DNA of 64,000 bases, from assembly GCF_900142705.1 (NCBI RefSeq), contig NZ_FRBV01000003.1, positions 62,001 through 126,000 on the forward strand, written 5' to 3'. The notes under the pieces were generated by a model. That model was not told the origin of the DNA. It searched no databases and was given only the letters and a program-made list of their open reading frames with translations. The position numbers and the translations under genes are program-made. Positions 1-8,422 of this stretch are shown here, piece after piece (position 1 is the first letter of the stretch; each line of letters starts with the position of its first letter). The DNA comes from Nitrosospira sp. Nsp11. Lineage in GTDB: Bacteria > Pseudomonadota > Gammaproteobacteria > Burkholderiales > Nitrosomonadaceae.

Positions 1-246
1 CAGTTTCTTTTGCTCCTCCGCCTTTTTCAGCATTTCTTGGGCGGTATTTTGGTATTGCTTCGCCAGTTTATCGTGGTCGGCATAAGTTTTCGCACTCTTT
101 CCAGCTCTGTGAATATTGTCATTCTGCGCTTCGAGAGGACTCATTTGCGCGCAGGAAGCCAACAAGCCAAGCGCAGACAAGATCACAACGAATGTTCCTG
201 ATTTTGTTTTCACGATGGAACCCAAATAGAATGAAGGTAGCTTCAT
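1..246 (-). CDS. Small lipoprotein, 3' end outside window
   Basis: The minus-strand frame is open from an ATG at 246 to the window edge (82 codons seen). A GTG at 213 in the same frame is an alternative start. After a basic start the sequence has a hydrophobic stretch (FVVILSALGLLASC) ending in a lipobox LASC, so it should be a lipid-anchored envelope protein. The mature part begins with polar sequence, then is rich in Lys, Glu, Gln and Ala with a helical, coiled-coil-like pattern (KAEEQKKL at the edge). It resembles short lipoproteins of unknown function. The region upstream (247-425) carries two short dyads and a 12-bp inverted repeat, suggesting regulated transcription, possibly by the neighbouring NarL-type regulator. 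The function is unknown. Confidence 0.6.
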   Translation of the reverse strand, partial: MKLPSFYLGSIVKTKSGTFVVILSALGLLASCAQMSPLEAQNDNIHRAGKSAKTYADHDKLAKQYQNTAQEMLKKAEEQKKL

Positions 247-276
247 GCTAACTCGGTTCATACCACCAAATATATT

Positions 277-310
277 GGGGAAACCCTGGTTTTTTGCTAA
301 GGGAAACCCT
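277..310 (-). promoter_or_regulatory. Paired GGGAAACCCT boxes upstream of lipoprotein gene
   Basis: GGGAAACCCT occurs at 278-287 and again at 301-310, 23 bp apart (about two helical turns). Each is an imperfect dyad. On the minus strand a TATATT-like -10 lies at 269-274, next to the first box, and no good -35 is visible. This layout would suit an activator. That the adjacent NarL-type regulator binds here is inference. Confidence 0.4.
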
Positions 311-314
311 TATG

Positions 315-351
315 CAACTTTTATATGACAGAAGTTGCTATATAAAAGTTG
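315..351. promoter_or_regulatory. 12-bp perfect inverted repeat
   Basis: CAACTTTTATAT at 315-326 is exactly complementary to ATATAAAAGTTG at 340-351, with a 13-nt centre. It lies about 70 bp upstream of the likely start of lipoprotein transcription. It could be an operator. It is too AT-rich, and lacks a T-run, to be a convincing terminator. Confidence 0.45.
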
Positions 352-425
352 ACAGTATATGGGTCGCCCAAGAAAACCAGACAGAAACATCGGACAATCT
401 GACGTAAAACCCAAGGCAATGCCTG

Positions 426-1082
426 CTATTGCGGTTCGGAAATCCAGTGGGTGGCATAACGTATCAAATCCGCACCGTCTTTCAGGTTCAATTTGGTACG
501 AATGTTGAAGCGATGCGTTTCGATAGTTTTAATACTACGGCTAAGCAACTTGGCAATTTCCTGACTGCTATGCCCGGATCCGATCAAGTGCAGTACCTCG
601 AACTCGCTCGGAGTCAGACTGTTGACCAACGGCTCAGACTCCGAATTTCCAGTCGCGACCCGGTTCAACAGCCTGGCGTGCATGGGCTTGCTCAGATAAA
701 TATTTCCCCTTAACACCTCGCGGATCGCAGTTATCAGCACTTCACCCGGCTCCTGCTTCATTACGTAGCCACGCGCGCCCGCCCGCAAAGCGCGTTCAGC
801 ATACACGCCCTCGTCATGCATGGAAACGACGAGTACGGGTAATGCCGGCATCGGAATGTGTATGCTTTTTATGACCTCAAAACCAGAGAGGGTCTTGAGA
901 GACACATCCATTAAAACGATATCGGCATGATGCCCTGTTTTGAGGGTGGCTAGTGCTTCTTCGCCGTCGCCCGCCTCACCAAATACCTCCATGTCCGGCT
1001 CAAGATTGATGAGCATCGCCATACCATGCCGCAACATGGCGTGATCGTCCACCAGCATTACTTGTGCTTTCAAGGCTGACAT
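426..1082 (-). CDS. NarL/FixJ-family response regulator
   Basis: This is a 218-aa two-domain regulator. The receiver domain (about residues 6-120) has the acidic pair D12-D13, the phosphoacceptor Asp59 (LMDV), and the Lys of the YVMKQE loop. The C-terminal LuxR-type helix-turn-helix (about 150-212) contains LTPSEFEVLHLIGSGHS and the recognition segment SIKTIETHRFNI. It should be phosphorylated by the kinase encoded just upstream and then bind DNA. The ATG is preceded by GGAG, and only 12 nt separate it from the kinase stop, so the two genes form one transcript. Its targets are unknown. The dyads upstream of the neighbouring lipoprotein gene are candidates. Confidence 0.9.
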   Translation of the reverse strand: MSALKAQVMLVDDHAMLRHGMAMLINLEPDMEVFGEAGDGEEALATLKTGHHADIVLMDVSLKTLSGFEVIKSIHIPMPALPVLVVSMHDEGVYAERALRAGARGYVMKQEPGEVLITAIREVLRGNIYLSKPMHARLLNRVATGNSESEPLVNSLTPSEFEVLHLIGSGHSSQEIAKLLSRSIKTIETHRFNIRTKLNLKDGADLIRYATHWISEPQ

Positions 1083-1094
1083 ACGGGAAAACTC

Positions 1095-2480
1095 CTACAC
1101 CATTCGCATTGCGAGCCGCACTTCCATTCCCCCTTCCGGGTGCGACAGGAATTCCAACGTCGCGCCAAGCTGCCGGGCACGATATTGCATAATTTTAATG
1201 CCCATTCCCGGGGTTGCCCCGCATTTTTTTTTGAAATCGGAAAAGCCGCTGCCATCATCACGGATCGATAAACGGAGCATTCCTTCCTCTGAAATCAGCG
1301 AAATTGTCACATGCCGCGCGCGGCCATGACGTATCGCATTATTGGTAGCCTCCTGAGCAATCCGGTAAAGGTTAAGCGCAAAATTCTTATTCTTGACGAT
1401 GACATTATTTTTGCATATCAAATCACAAGTAATCTTATAGGTAACTGCGATTCTCGACGCGAATTCCCGCAACGCGTCCATCAGGCCATTAGTCTCCAGC
1501 TCAAACGGAAGCAACCCCTGCGCGAGCTGCTTGCATTGCATCACGGCGACCTGTGCCTGGGCGGCGATGGATGCGGCAACCGTTGCCACATCCCCACTTC
1601 CCGATACGGATATTTTTTTTTCCAGCGCCTTGGCTTGATATCCAATCGCCGCAATCTGCTGCCCGAGATTATCATGCAATTCCTGGCCGATCGAACGCTG
1701 GTGTTCTTCTGCTATGGAAACCAGTGTCTGTTCCAGACGTTTGCGCTCAAGCCATCTCTCCAAATCGGTCGCGACCGCGTCGATGAGCCGCTGCTCTTCC
1801 GGCACCAGGAATGGCGTATCTTCCGGATAGAAAACACGCAACTGGCCACAGAGCTCATTGTTGGCGTTAATCTCCGAGTGCAGTTCGTGTGTGGAGCCCC
1901 GGCCGTAATTATCGGAAGTGAAGCGCCTGCCATCGAGTTCAATCATCGCCGTGGCGATCTCCGGGAATTGCATGGCGGGTATCAGGTGCTCAAAAATCTG
2001 CTGGCAAACACTATCTACCGATAGCTCCAGCCCCATACCCCGGCGAATCTCGTAGAGACAGGTGATTTCTTTCAGACGCTCGCGCAGCGCCTCATCGATC
2101 TGTTTCCGCTCGAACCACCTCTCCAGATCGGTCGCGACTGTGTCGATGAGCCGCTGCTCTTCCGGCACCAGGAATGGAGTTTCCTCGGGATAGAAAACAC
2201 GCAACTGGCCGCAGAGTTCGTTGTTGGCGTTAATCTTCGAGTGCAGTTCGTGTTTGCGGCCCTCACGGTAATTATCAGAAGTGAAGCACCTGCCATCAAG
2301 TTCGATCACGGCGGTTGCGATTTCCGGGAATTGCATGGCCGGTATCAGGTGCTCAAAAATCTGCTGGCAGACGTTATCCACCGATAATTCCGGCCCCAAG
2401 CCCCGGCGAATCTCGTAGAGGCAGGTAATTTCTTTCAGACGCTCGCGCAGCGCCTGGCCTGCATTTGCATGTTCATCCAT
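1095..2480 (-). CDS. HisKA_3-type sensor histidine kinase with duplicated sensor
   Basis: This is a 461-aa soluble kinase with no membrane segment. Residues 10-130 and 131-251 are two near-identical copies of a 121-residue GAF-like sensor segment (each begins ALRERLKEITCLYEIRRG). They are followed by a HisKA_3 dimerisation segment with the phosphoacceptor His269 (GQELHDNLGQQ). A HATPase domain follows, with its N box at NNAIRHGRA, a DDGSGF G-box and GMGIKIMQYRA. It pairs with the NarL-type regulator downstream, 12 nt away. No haem- or metal-binding motif is obvious in the sensor repeat, so the signal is unknown. The copies differ at only about 15 residues, which indicates a recent in-frame duplication. 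Confidence 0.9.
   Translation of the reverse strand: MDEHANAGQALRERLKEITCLYEIRRGLGPELSVDNVCQQIFEHLIPAMQFPEIATAVIELDGRCFTSDNYREGRKHELHSKINANNELCGQLRVFYPEETPFLVPEEQRLIDTVATDLERWFERKQIDEALRERLKEITCLYEIRRGMGLELSVDSVCQQIFEHLIPAMQFPEIATAMIELDGRRFTSDNYGRGSTHELHSEINANNELCGQLRVFYPEDTPFLVPEEQRLIDAVATDLERWLERKRLEQTLVSIAEEHQRSIGQELHDNLGQQIAAIGYQAKALEKKISVSGSGDVATVAASIAAQAQVAVMQCKQLAQGLLPFELETNGLMDALREFASRIAVTYKITCDLICKNNVIVKNKNFALNLYRIAQEATNNAIRHGRARHVTISLISEEGMLRLSIRDDGSGFSDFKKKCGATPGMGIKIMQYRARQLGATLEFLSHPEGGMEVRLAMRMV
1728..2453 (-). repeat. Two tandem 363-bp copies inside kinase gene
   Basis: The DNA for kinase residues 10-130 (2091-2453) and 131-251 (1728-2090) is a direct tandem repeat of exactly 363 bp. 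It keeps the reading frame, and both nucleotide and protein copies are visibly alike along their whole length. Copies this close could be lost or gained by homologous recombination. Confidence 0.9.
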
Positions 2481-2917
2481 AGGGGGACGGACCCCATCCG
2501 CATGTCTTTTGTTCTAACTGATCTTTAACGGATTTCATCATTCGATCAATTCAATCTCACGTTTCGCCCGTCTCTTGAAATGCACTTGAATATTTCAGCC
2601 TATTTTATATCAGCCATCGCTTCTAGTGGGTCATTGCTATACGCGAGGGAAATCCTCTGGATGTGCGTGATTACATCGCACGATGGCGGCAATCCTTCAA
2701 GCCACGTGATGCACGCAATGGGCGACAAAATGGGTATCATGCTGAAGTGGACCATTTCACAACTCGCATCGTAACTGCACAACCATAACCCGCAGCCTGA
2801 ATGTTCTGCATATCCAGAGAAATAGCTCATCGGTTGGCGTTACTTGTAAAGAGACATAACGTGTAAGGCGGCGATAAGCGTAGCGTATTGCGCCGTACGA
2901 GTGATCGGGATATAAAA
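2481..2917. other. Intergenic stretch, no convincing gene
   Basis: This stretch lies between the divergent kinase and tpm genes. The short frames here (up to 76 codons on the minus strand) have no ribosome site or recognisable motif. It should hold the promoters of both flanking genes, but no clear -35/-10 pair was found. Confidence 0.4.
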
Positions 2918-3577
2918 ATGGAAAAAGATTATTGGCAGGAGCGCTGGAAGCAGGAAGAAACCGGTTTTCACCAAAACGAGGTCAATCCCTATTTGCGCCA
3001 ATACTGGCAGGAGTTACATCTCGCCGCCGGCAGCGAAGTGTTCGTGCCGCTGTGCGGAAAAAGCCGGGATATGTTGTGGCTTCGTGAACAAGGATGTGCA
3101 GTGCTAGGTGTGGAAACCAGTGCGGTCGCAGTGCAAGCATTCTTCAAGGAGAACGGCTACATTCCTAACCACGCCAGCAGCGAAAAATTCGACCGCTATG
3201 ATGCTAATGACATACGAATCCTGTGCGGGGATTTTTTTGACTTGAGCAAACACGACCTGGCGAAAACAAGCGCGGTGTACGATCGTGCGTCTCTAATCGC
3301 GCTGCCGCCGGAAATGCGCGAACGTTATACACGCCACTTGTTGAACATTCTACCGCCCGCAGCGCAAATCCTGCTGATCACTCTGGATTATCCCCAACAG
3401 GAAATGGCAGGCCCCCCGTTTGCGGTTTCTGCGAACGAAGTCGAAGCGCTCTACCACGAGCAGTTCACGACACGCCAGCTGTCGCAAATGGACGTGCTCG
3501 CGCAAGAACCACGCTTTCAGGCACGTGGCTTAAGTCGGTTACAGGAAAGTGTCTTCCTTCTGGCACCGCATAAATAG
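2918..3577 (+). CDS. tpm: Thiopurine S-methyltransferase
   Basis: This is a 219-aa SAM-dependent methyltransferase of the bacterial TPMT family (usual length about 218). Family members methylate thiopurines and, in bacteria, also selenium and tellurium compounds. Visible family features are the opening MEKDYWQERWKQEETGFHQ, the SAM-binding VFVPLCGKSRDMLWL, GVETS, and the later VYDRASLIALPPEMRERY. The ATG at 2918 matches the usual N-terminus. An upstream in-frame TTG at 2888 would add ten residues with no family match. It is a single-gene unit convergent with mltB. The physiological substrate in this organism is unknown. Confidence 0.92.
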   Translation: MEKDYWQERWKQEETGFHQNEVNPYLRQYWQELHLAAGSEVFVPLCGKSRDMLWLREQGCAVLGVETSAVAVQAFFKENGYIPNHASSEKFDRYDANDIRILCGDFFDLSKHDLAKTSAVYDRASLIALPPEMRERYTRHLLNILPPAAQILLITLDYPQQEMAGPPFAVSANEVEALYHEQFTTRQLSQMDVLAQEPRFQARGLSRLQESVFLLAPHK

Positions 3578-3659
3578 CGAAACTGAGCAGCTATTTCAAA
3601 AATCGAGTATCTTCCCTAATCGACTACGAATGGAGAGTCAAAATCTTGCACAAGCAATT

Positions 3660-4655
3660 TCAATTTGAATTTCTTGCCGCGCGAATCTCGTCAGCCAGTT
3701 GCAGCACGCTCATGGCGTAATTCACGCTGCGGTTATAACGAGTGATGACGTAGAAATTATTGAAACCCAGCCAATGTTCGTTTCCGGTTTCATTTTCCAG
3801 TTCGATCAGCGTAGCCTGGCGGCCACCCGGTATGGCGACTTGCGGCGCAATGCCCAATTTTCTCATTCTTTCCACGGTATATGCTGGTCTTTCCCCTGCG
3901 TATATCGCCTCCCGGTAGTTTTCGCCGTTGACGAGGGCGGACGCGACTATCGCTTGCTCTGTTTCCCAGCCGTAGCCCTTCAGATAATTGGCGACGCTGC
4001 CAATGGCATCCACCGTGCTGCCCGACAAATCGACCTTGCCATCATTATCGAAATCCACGGCATATCGCCGATAGCTGCTGGGCATGAATTGCGGGACGCC
4101 GATAGCCCCCGCATACGAACCTTTGATGCTCAGCAGGTCTGAACGCTGTTCCCGCCCCAGCAGCAAGTAATGTTCCAGTTCGTCGCGAAAGAAAGCAGCA
4201 CGCTTCGGATAATCGAACGCCAGCGTGGTCAACGCGTCCAGCACGCGATACTTACCGGTTTGTACGCCATAGTTTGTTTCGACACCGATTATGGCAATAA
4301 TGATTTCTTCAGGAACGCCAAACTCTTTGCGCGCCCGCTCCAAGGTCGACGCATGGCTGTTCCAGAAGACAACGCCATCGGTGACACGCTGGGGGGTAAC
4401 AAGCATTGGACGGAATTCATACCATGGCTTGGAGGTAGCGGGGCGCGAAATCGCATTGACGATGGCCGGCTGAAACTGGGCCAGGCGGAAAATACTTTCG
4501 AGTTCAGCCTGGGTGAATCCATGCCGTTCCACCATCTGGCCGATGAAAGTTTCGAGTTCCGGTCGCAATGGTGCTGCTGCCGCGGTTGCACCGGTCGTAC
4601 CCGCCGCGCATCCAGCGAGCGTCAGAAATCCGAAGGCATAGAATAGCAGTCGCAT
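3660..4655 (-). CDS. mltB: Lytic murein transglycosylase B, lipoprotein
   Basis: This is a 331-aa SLT_2/MltB-family enzyme that cleaves peptidoglycan glycan strands to give 1,6-anhydromuropeptides. The N-terminus is a lipoprotein signal (MRLLFYAFGFLTLAGC), so it should be anchored in the envelope. The catalytic Glu lies in IIGVETNYGVQTG at about residue 128. Later family motifs are SYAGAIGVPQFMPSSYRRYAVDFDNDGKVDL and VANYLKGYGWE. No C-terminal peptidoglycan-binding domain is present, as in classical MltB. The gene is alone between tpm (convergent) and the AddA-like gene. Confidence 0.92.
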   Translation of the reverse strand: MRLLFYAFGFLTLAGCAAGTTGATAAAAPLRPELETFIGQMVERHGFTQAELESIFRLAQFQPAIVNAISRPATSKPWYEFRPMLVTPQRVTDGVVFWNSHASTLERARKEFGVPEEIIIAIIGVETNYGVQTGKYRVLDALTTLAFDYPKRAAFFRDELEHYLLLGREQRSDLLSIKGSYAGAIGVPQFMPSSYRRYAVDFDNDGKVDLSGSTVDAIGSVANYLKGYGWETEQAIVASALVNGENYREAIYAGERPAYTVERMRKLGIAPQVAIPGGRQATLIELENETGNEHWLGFNNFYVITRYNRSVNYAMSVLQLADEIRAARNSN

Positions 4656-4828
4656 GAATTCTCCCTAGTTTGCAAGTACAGAAAGCTGTTTATCTTTTTC
4701 ACTATTGATCATTATTGATCGGCTTCATTCTCTTCAGCAAACTCATCGCTTTTCGGAAAACGCTGAATCAGCTCTCTCCTTAACGGGTGCGCGACGGCGC
4801 TTTCAGGATGGCCTGCCAGAAAGGCACT

Positions 4829-7800
4829 TTACCGCGTATCGCCCCACTCCCGCCATCCCTTCAGTATTGGGAAATAAAGCCCTCGCTTCACCGGCTGGCC
4901 ATCGAGCGAGCGCATAAGCACCGCATAACGGTCGAGTTGGGCGCGATAGCGCTCCTGCTCGCTGTCGAGAAAGCCTTCCAGGTCCGAGCCTTCGTGACTA
5001 CTGGTCTTGTAGTCCACCACCCATCGCTGGCCGCTCTCATCGCGAAAGGTACGATCGATAACGAGATCGATATACTCGCCTTCGGCTATCGTTGTCATGC
5101 GCAATTCGTTGCTAGCATCCCGCTGTGGGCCGAGCAGCCACTGTCCCCGCCGATCACTTACCGCATGGGTAAGAGCGGTTATTACCTGTTTGACAGCCGC
5201 ATCGGTATCGCGCTCATTACCGCTCATGCCGTGGGCAGCGAATTGACGCTTGAAAATATCCCGCAACTCGAGAATCTTCACTGAGCCCCAGTTCTCCACC
5301 CCGTCCTCGGCGATGCGCTGTAGCCAGCGGTGTACGATATTGCCGATAATACGCGCCGTTTCCCCCGCCCATGAGTACTCGATCTCGCCCTGAATCGTCG
5401 ATACCTGCTGCTGAGCCCTCCACTGTACCGAGGGCGGCGCGGCCGGCAGGGTCCAACCCGAGACAAGACGCCGGAGAGACTGATCGATCGCGTATTCGCC
5501 TGTCGCGCGCGGCTCTTTATCATCAGCGGCAAATAACGCGCCTGAAGACATCGCTTGTGCCGCAGCTTCTGCATAAATAGGCTCTACCATCGGCCAGATT
5601 TTACTCAGCAGCGTTTTTCCCGCAGGCGACTTCAGTTCAAAAGGGCCGCCCCCTTCGCGAACACCCGCGCTGCCCAGCAGATGCAGGCGCTGTTTGGCAC
5701 GTGTTGCAGCCACGTAGAGCAAGCGCCCATCCTCCAGGCGTTCTTTTTCACCGTCGAGTTTCTCCAGCCATGAGTAAATGCGGTCAGCCTCCCCACCCGT
5801 TTCCTGAATCGGCGCGAGCAATAAGTCGTTACCTTCGCTTGGCTCTTCCGTAGCAAGCGCAGGCCGTAAATACTCCATCCACATGAATAGCTTCTTATCG
5901 TTGCCGCGCGATGACCGGCCAAGACCGGGTACGATGACATGATCGAATTCCAGGCCCTTGGCCTTGTGGATCGTCATGATTTGCAGGGTATCGTCCGCTT
6001 TTACGTCAGGCAGTGCGAAAAGCCTGACGAGCCCTTCCTCCAAGGCAACGACGGTGAGAACGCTGCTTTCGTTTTCGTTTGCTTCGAGGTAATCAAGATA
6101 GGCAGCGGCATCTTCGAAATCTGTCGCATCTTCAATACAGGCGGGGCCTCCCAGCGCAAGCCATGCTGCCTCAACAGTGTCACGCAGCGATTGGCGGCAA
6201 CGGTGAGCCATGCATTCCACCAATACTTTCCGCACGCGTAGAAGCCGGATATAACCATCGGCGGAAACCGATGCCATGCAAACGTCATCATTGATCAATT
6301 CCCACACTGTACGATCAGGTGGCTTTGCCGCGCTATCTCTCCCGTCTGCTTGGGTGTCGCTAACGACCGCATCAGTAATATCGCCAATACTGGGTTGGGA
6401 ATGCACCGATACAAGTGCGTGCATGTCCGCGAGCGTGAGGCCGCACCATGGCGCGCGCAGCAAAGCGAGCCAAGCCATTCTATCGCCAGGATGCGCCAGT
6501 GCGCGGGTCAACGCCAGCAAATCCTGAACGATGGGTCTGCGCGCCAGTCCTTCAATTTCTATCGCGCGAAAGCGAATGCCGGCTTCCTTCAGCCGAGGTA
6601 TGATTTCACCGAGATGGCTACGGTTGCGCACCAGAATTGCCGTGGTGGAGCCGGGATCATCGCGTTGTGCTTGCGCGACGATCTCCACCACTTTTACCGC
6701 CTCGGCTGCGTGGTCATCATTGAAAAACGGATGCACGCTGACCCCTGTGCCTTCCAGCACGCTGCGCGTTGCGATGGAGTGTGCATAAGATACCGCTCCA
6801 AGGGCGATATCCTCCCGCTCCGGCATTACCTGCGAGAACGTGGCATTGACCCAATCGACGATGCCGCGCTGTGATCGGAAATTAGCGGAAAGAGCGCTCG
6901 GCTGCAATGCGACATTGCCTATTCCCTCTGCGCGGGCGCGGAGGAATAACCCAACCTCAGCCTCGCGGAATCGATAGATGGACTGCATGGGGTCGCCGAC
7001 CGCCAGGACACTGCGGCCATCCCCCGGCTCCCATCCGGCGGTCAATTTCACGACCAGATCATACTGGCTGATCGATGTATCCTGGAACTCATCTATCAAT
7101 AAGTGCTGAATACGGTAATCGAGCGCGAGTGCAAGATCGGTAGGCATCTCGGGTTCGCCGAGCGCTCGCAGGGCGCCCTGCGCGACCTCGGTAAAGTCCA
7201 CCTTGTTATGGGCTTGAAACACAAGCCTGAGCTGCGCCACTGCGCGCGGAAGCAGTCGCATTATCGAGCTAAGCACTTGCCATTGCCGTTCGGTGTAAGC
7301 AGGGGGCGGAAGCTTTTCACGAATGTCATATAACGCCAGGCAAAGCGCGCTGTCATCTTGCTCAGCCAGATGCGTAACCAATGCCCGCACCCTGTCCTTC
7401 CATGAGTCCGCCATGGCTTTTCTGGCCTTGGGCTCCGGGGGAAAACCCTCTGTTATGGTGTGTCGCTTGCGCCATGCGCCTTCTTTTACGAGCAACAGTT
7501 CGGCAATGGCATGCCAGCAGGGAACATCTCCCTCGTCATCGCCAGGAAACGTGCTGAGTTCGCAAAGCTGTGCATAGTCGACGACGGACGAACCCTTGCC
7601 GCTGTTCGCCAGATTGCGTGAGGAGTAGCGCATCAGCTCAACCAGTTCGTCCCGGCTCGAGGCAGGAAATAGTGAACACAAGCGCCGGAGCGCATCACGG
7701 CGCGCGTTCTTCAACGCCCCTTCCAGTTCATCGCGGTCCTTGCCGTGAATATGCCGCAGCCAGTGATCGCGTCGCGCCAGCATTCCGATGAGCAATATAG

Positions 7801-8422
7801 CAACGCGTGCCGCATCATTGTCGAGATGCTCCAGCAAATGCTCGACATCCTGCGCCACGACATCGTTCCCCTCGACAAGACCAATGGTGGCACGCGCTGC
7901 ATCGGCATATAAATCAGACGCGTCCTCGATAGTTTCCGGCTGAGAGCCGAACTCCGACAGCACAGGCATCTGCCGCGTCAGCGATGCGCACAGTGAATCG
8001 AATGTCTGGACACGCAATCGGGCCGGACTATCGAGAATATGCCAGCCAGCCCGTTCGTCCCGCTGCAAGACAGCGACGGCCAGCTCCCGTGTCAGCCTTT
8101 CGTACTCCGTTTGAAGCATTTCAGACGGATAAGATGACGTATCGCGGGCCTGCACAAGCGCCGCCATCAATCGTTCACGCATCTCTGCAGCCGCTTTTCG
8201 CGTGAATGTAATCGCAACGATTTCTTCCGGCTCATCCACAAGCGTCAACAGCTTGAGATACCGCTGTATCAGAAGCCCGGTTTTGCCTGATCCGGCAGGC
8301 GCCTGAACAATAAAGGAATGGGCCGGATCAAGTGCACGACGCCGCTCGGCAAAGTCCGGGGCCGGACCGGACGCCAAGTGCGGCGCGAGTTCCGTATGGA
8401 ACAAAGGCGATGTGCTGCTCAT
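4829..8422 (-). CDS. addA: AddA-like helicase-nuclease (UvrD/RecB superfamily)
   Basis: This 1197-aa protein should process double-strand DNA ends for recombination together with the overlapping upstream gene. Superfamily-1 helicase motifs are clear: Walker A APAGSGKT at 41-48, AITFTRKAAAEMRERL, motif II IDEFQDTSISQYDL, DPMQSIYRFREAEV, and TIHKAKGLEFDHVIVPGLG. The C-terminal PD-(D/E)XK nuclease motif is visible as YIDLVIDRTF followed by WVVDYKTSS at about 1115-1140. The start ATG overlaps the stop of the upstream gene as ATGA, with GAGGAGGG inside that gene's last codons, so translation is coupled. Many annotators would call this an exonuclease V beta-like subunit. AddA is the better fit because of the AddB-like partner. 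Confidence 0.88.
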   Translation of the reverse strand: MSSTSPLFHTELAPHLASGPAPDFAERRRALDPAHSFIVQAPAGSGKTGLLIQRYLKLLTLVDEPEEIVAITFTRKAAAEMRERLMAALVQARDTSSYPSEMLQTEYERLTRELAVAVLQRDERAGWHILDSPARLRVQTFDSLCASLTRQMPVLSEFGSQPETIEDASDLYADAARATIGLVEGNDVVAQDVEHLLEHLDNDAARVAILLIGMLARRDHWLRHIHGKDRDELEGALKNARRDALRRLCSLFPASSRDELVELMRYSSRNLANSGKGSSVVDYAQLCELSTFPGDDEGDVPCWHAIAELLLVKEGAWRKRHTITEGFPPEPKARKAMADSWKDRVRALVTHLAEQDDSALCLALYDIREKLPPPAYTERQWQVLSSIMRLLPRAVAQLRLVFQAHNKVDFTEVAQGALRALGEPEMPTDLALALDYRIQHLLIDEFQDTSISQYDLVVKLTAGWEPGDGRSVLAVGDPMQSIYRFREAEVGLFLRARAEGIGNVALQPSALSANFRSQRGIVDWVNATFSQVMPEREDIALGAVSYAHSIATRSVLEGTGVSVHPFFNDDHAAEAVKVVEIVAQAQRDDPGSTTAILVRNRSHLGEIIPRLKEAGIRFRAIEIEGLARRPIVQDLLALTRALAHPGDRMAWLALLRAPWCGLTLADMHALVSVHSQPSIGDITDAVVSDTQADGRDSAAKPPDRTVWELINDDVCMASVSADGYIRLLRVRKVLVECMAHRCRQSLRDTVEAAWLALGGPACIEDATDFEDAAAYLDYLEANENESSVLTVVALEEGLVRLFALPDVKADDTLQIMTIHKAKGLEFDHVIVPGLGRSSRGNDKKLFMWMEYLRPALATEEPSEGNDLLLAPIQETGGEADRIYSWLEKLDGEKERLEDGRLLYVAATRAKQRLHLLGSAGVREGGGPFELKSPAGKTLLSKIWPMVEPIYAEAAAQAMSSGALFAADDKEPRATGEYAIDQSLRRLVSGWTLPAAPPSVQWRAQQQVSTIQGEIEYSWAGETARIIGNIVHRWLQRIAEDGVENWGSVKILELRDIFKRQFAAHGMSGNERDTDAAVKQVITALTHAVSDRRGQWLLGPQRDASNELRMTTIAEGEYIDLVIDRTFRDESGQRWVVDYKTSSHEGSDLEGFLDSEQERYRAQLDRYAVLMRSLDGQPVKRGLYFPILKGWREWGDTR

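Noticed and set aside
349-376. TTGACA at 349 as a plus-strand promoter
   Set aside because: No -10 element at 16-18 bp, and no plus-strand gene follows; the sequence is part of the 12-bp inverted repeat.
1311-2024. 237-codon plus-strand frame antisense to the histidine kinase
   Set aside because: It lies wholly opposite a kinase with all catalytic motifs and shows no family signature.
2600-2830. 76-codon minus-strand frame upstream of tpm
   Set aside because: No ribosome site, no recognisable motif, an amino-acid mix unlike neighbours, and it lies where two divergent promoters are expected.
5691-5706. TGGCAC followed by TTGCA as a sigma-54 promoter
   Set aside because: The spacing between the elements is three bases instead of five, and it lies inside the AddA-like gene.
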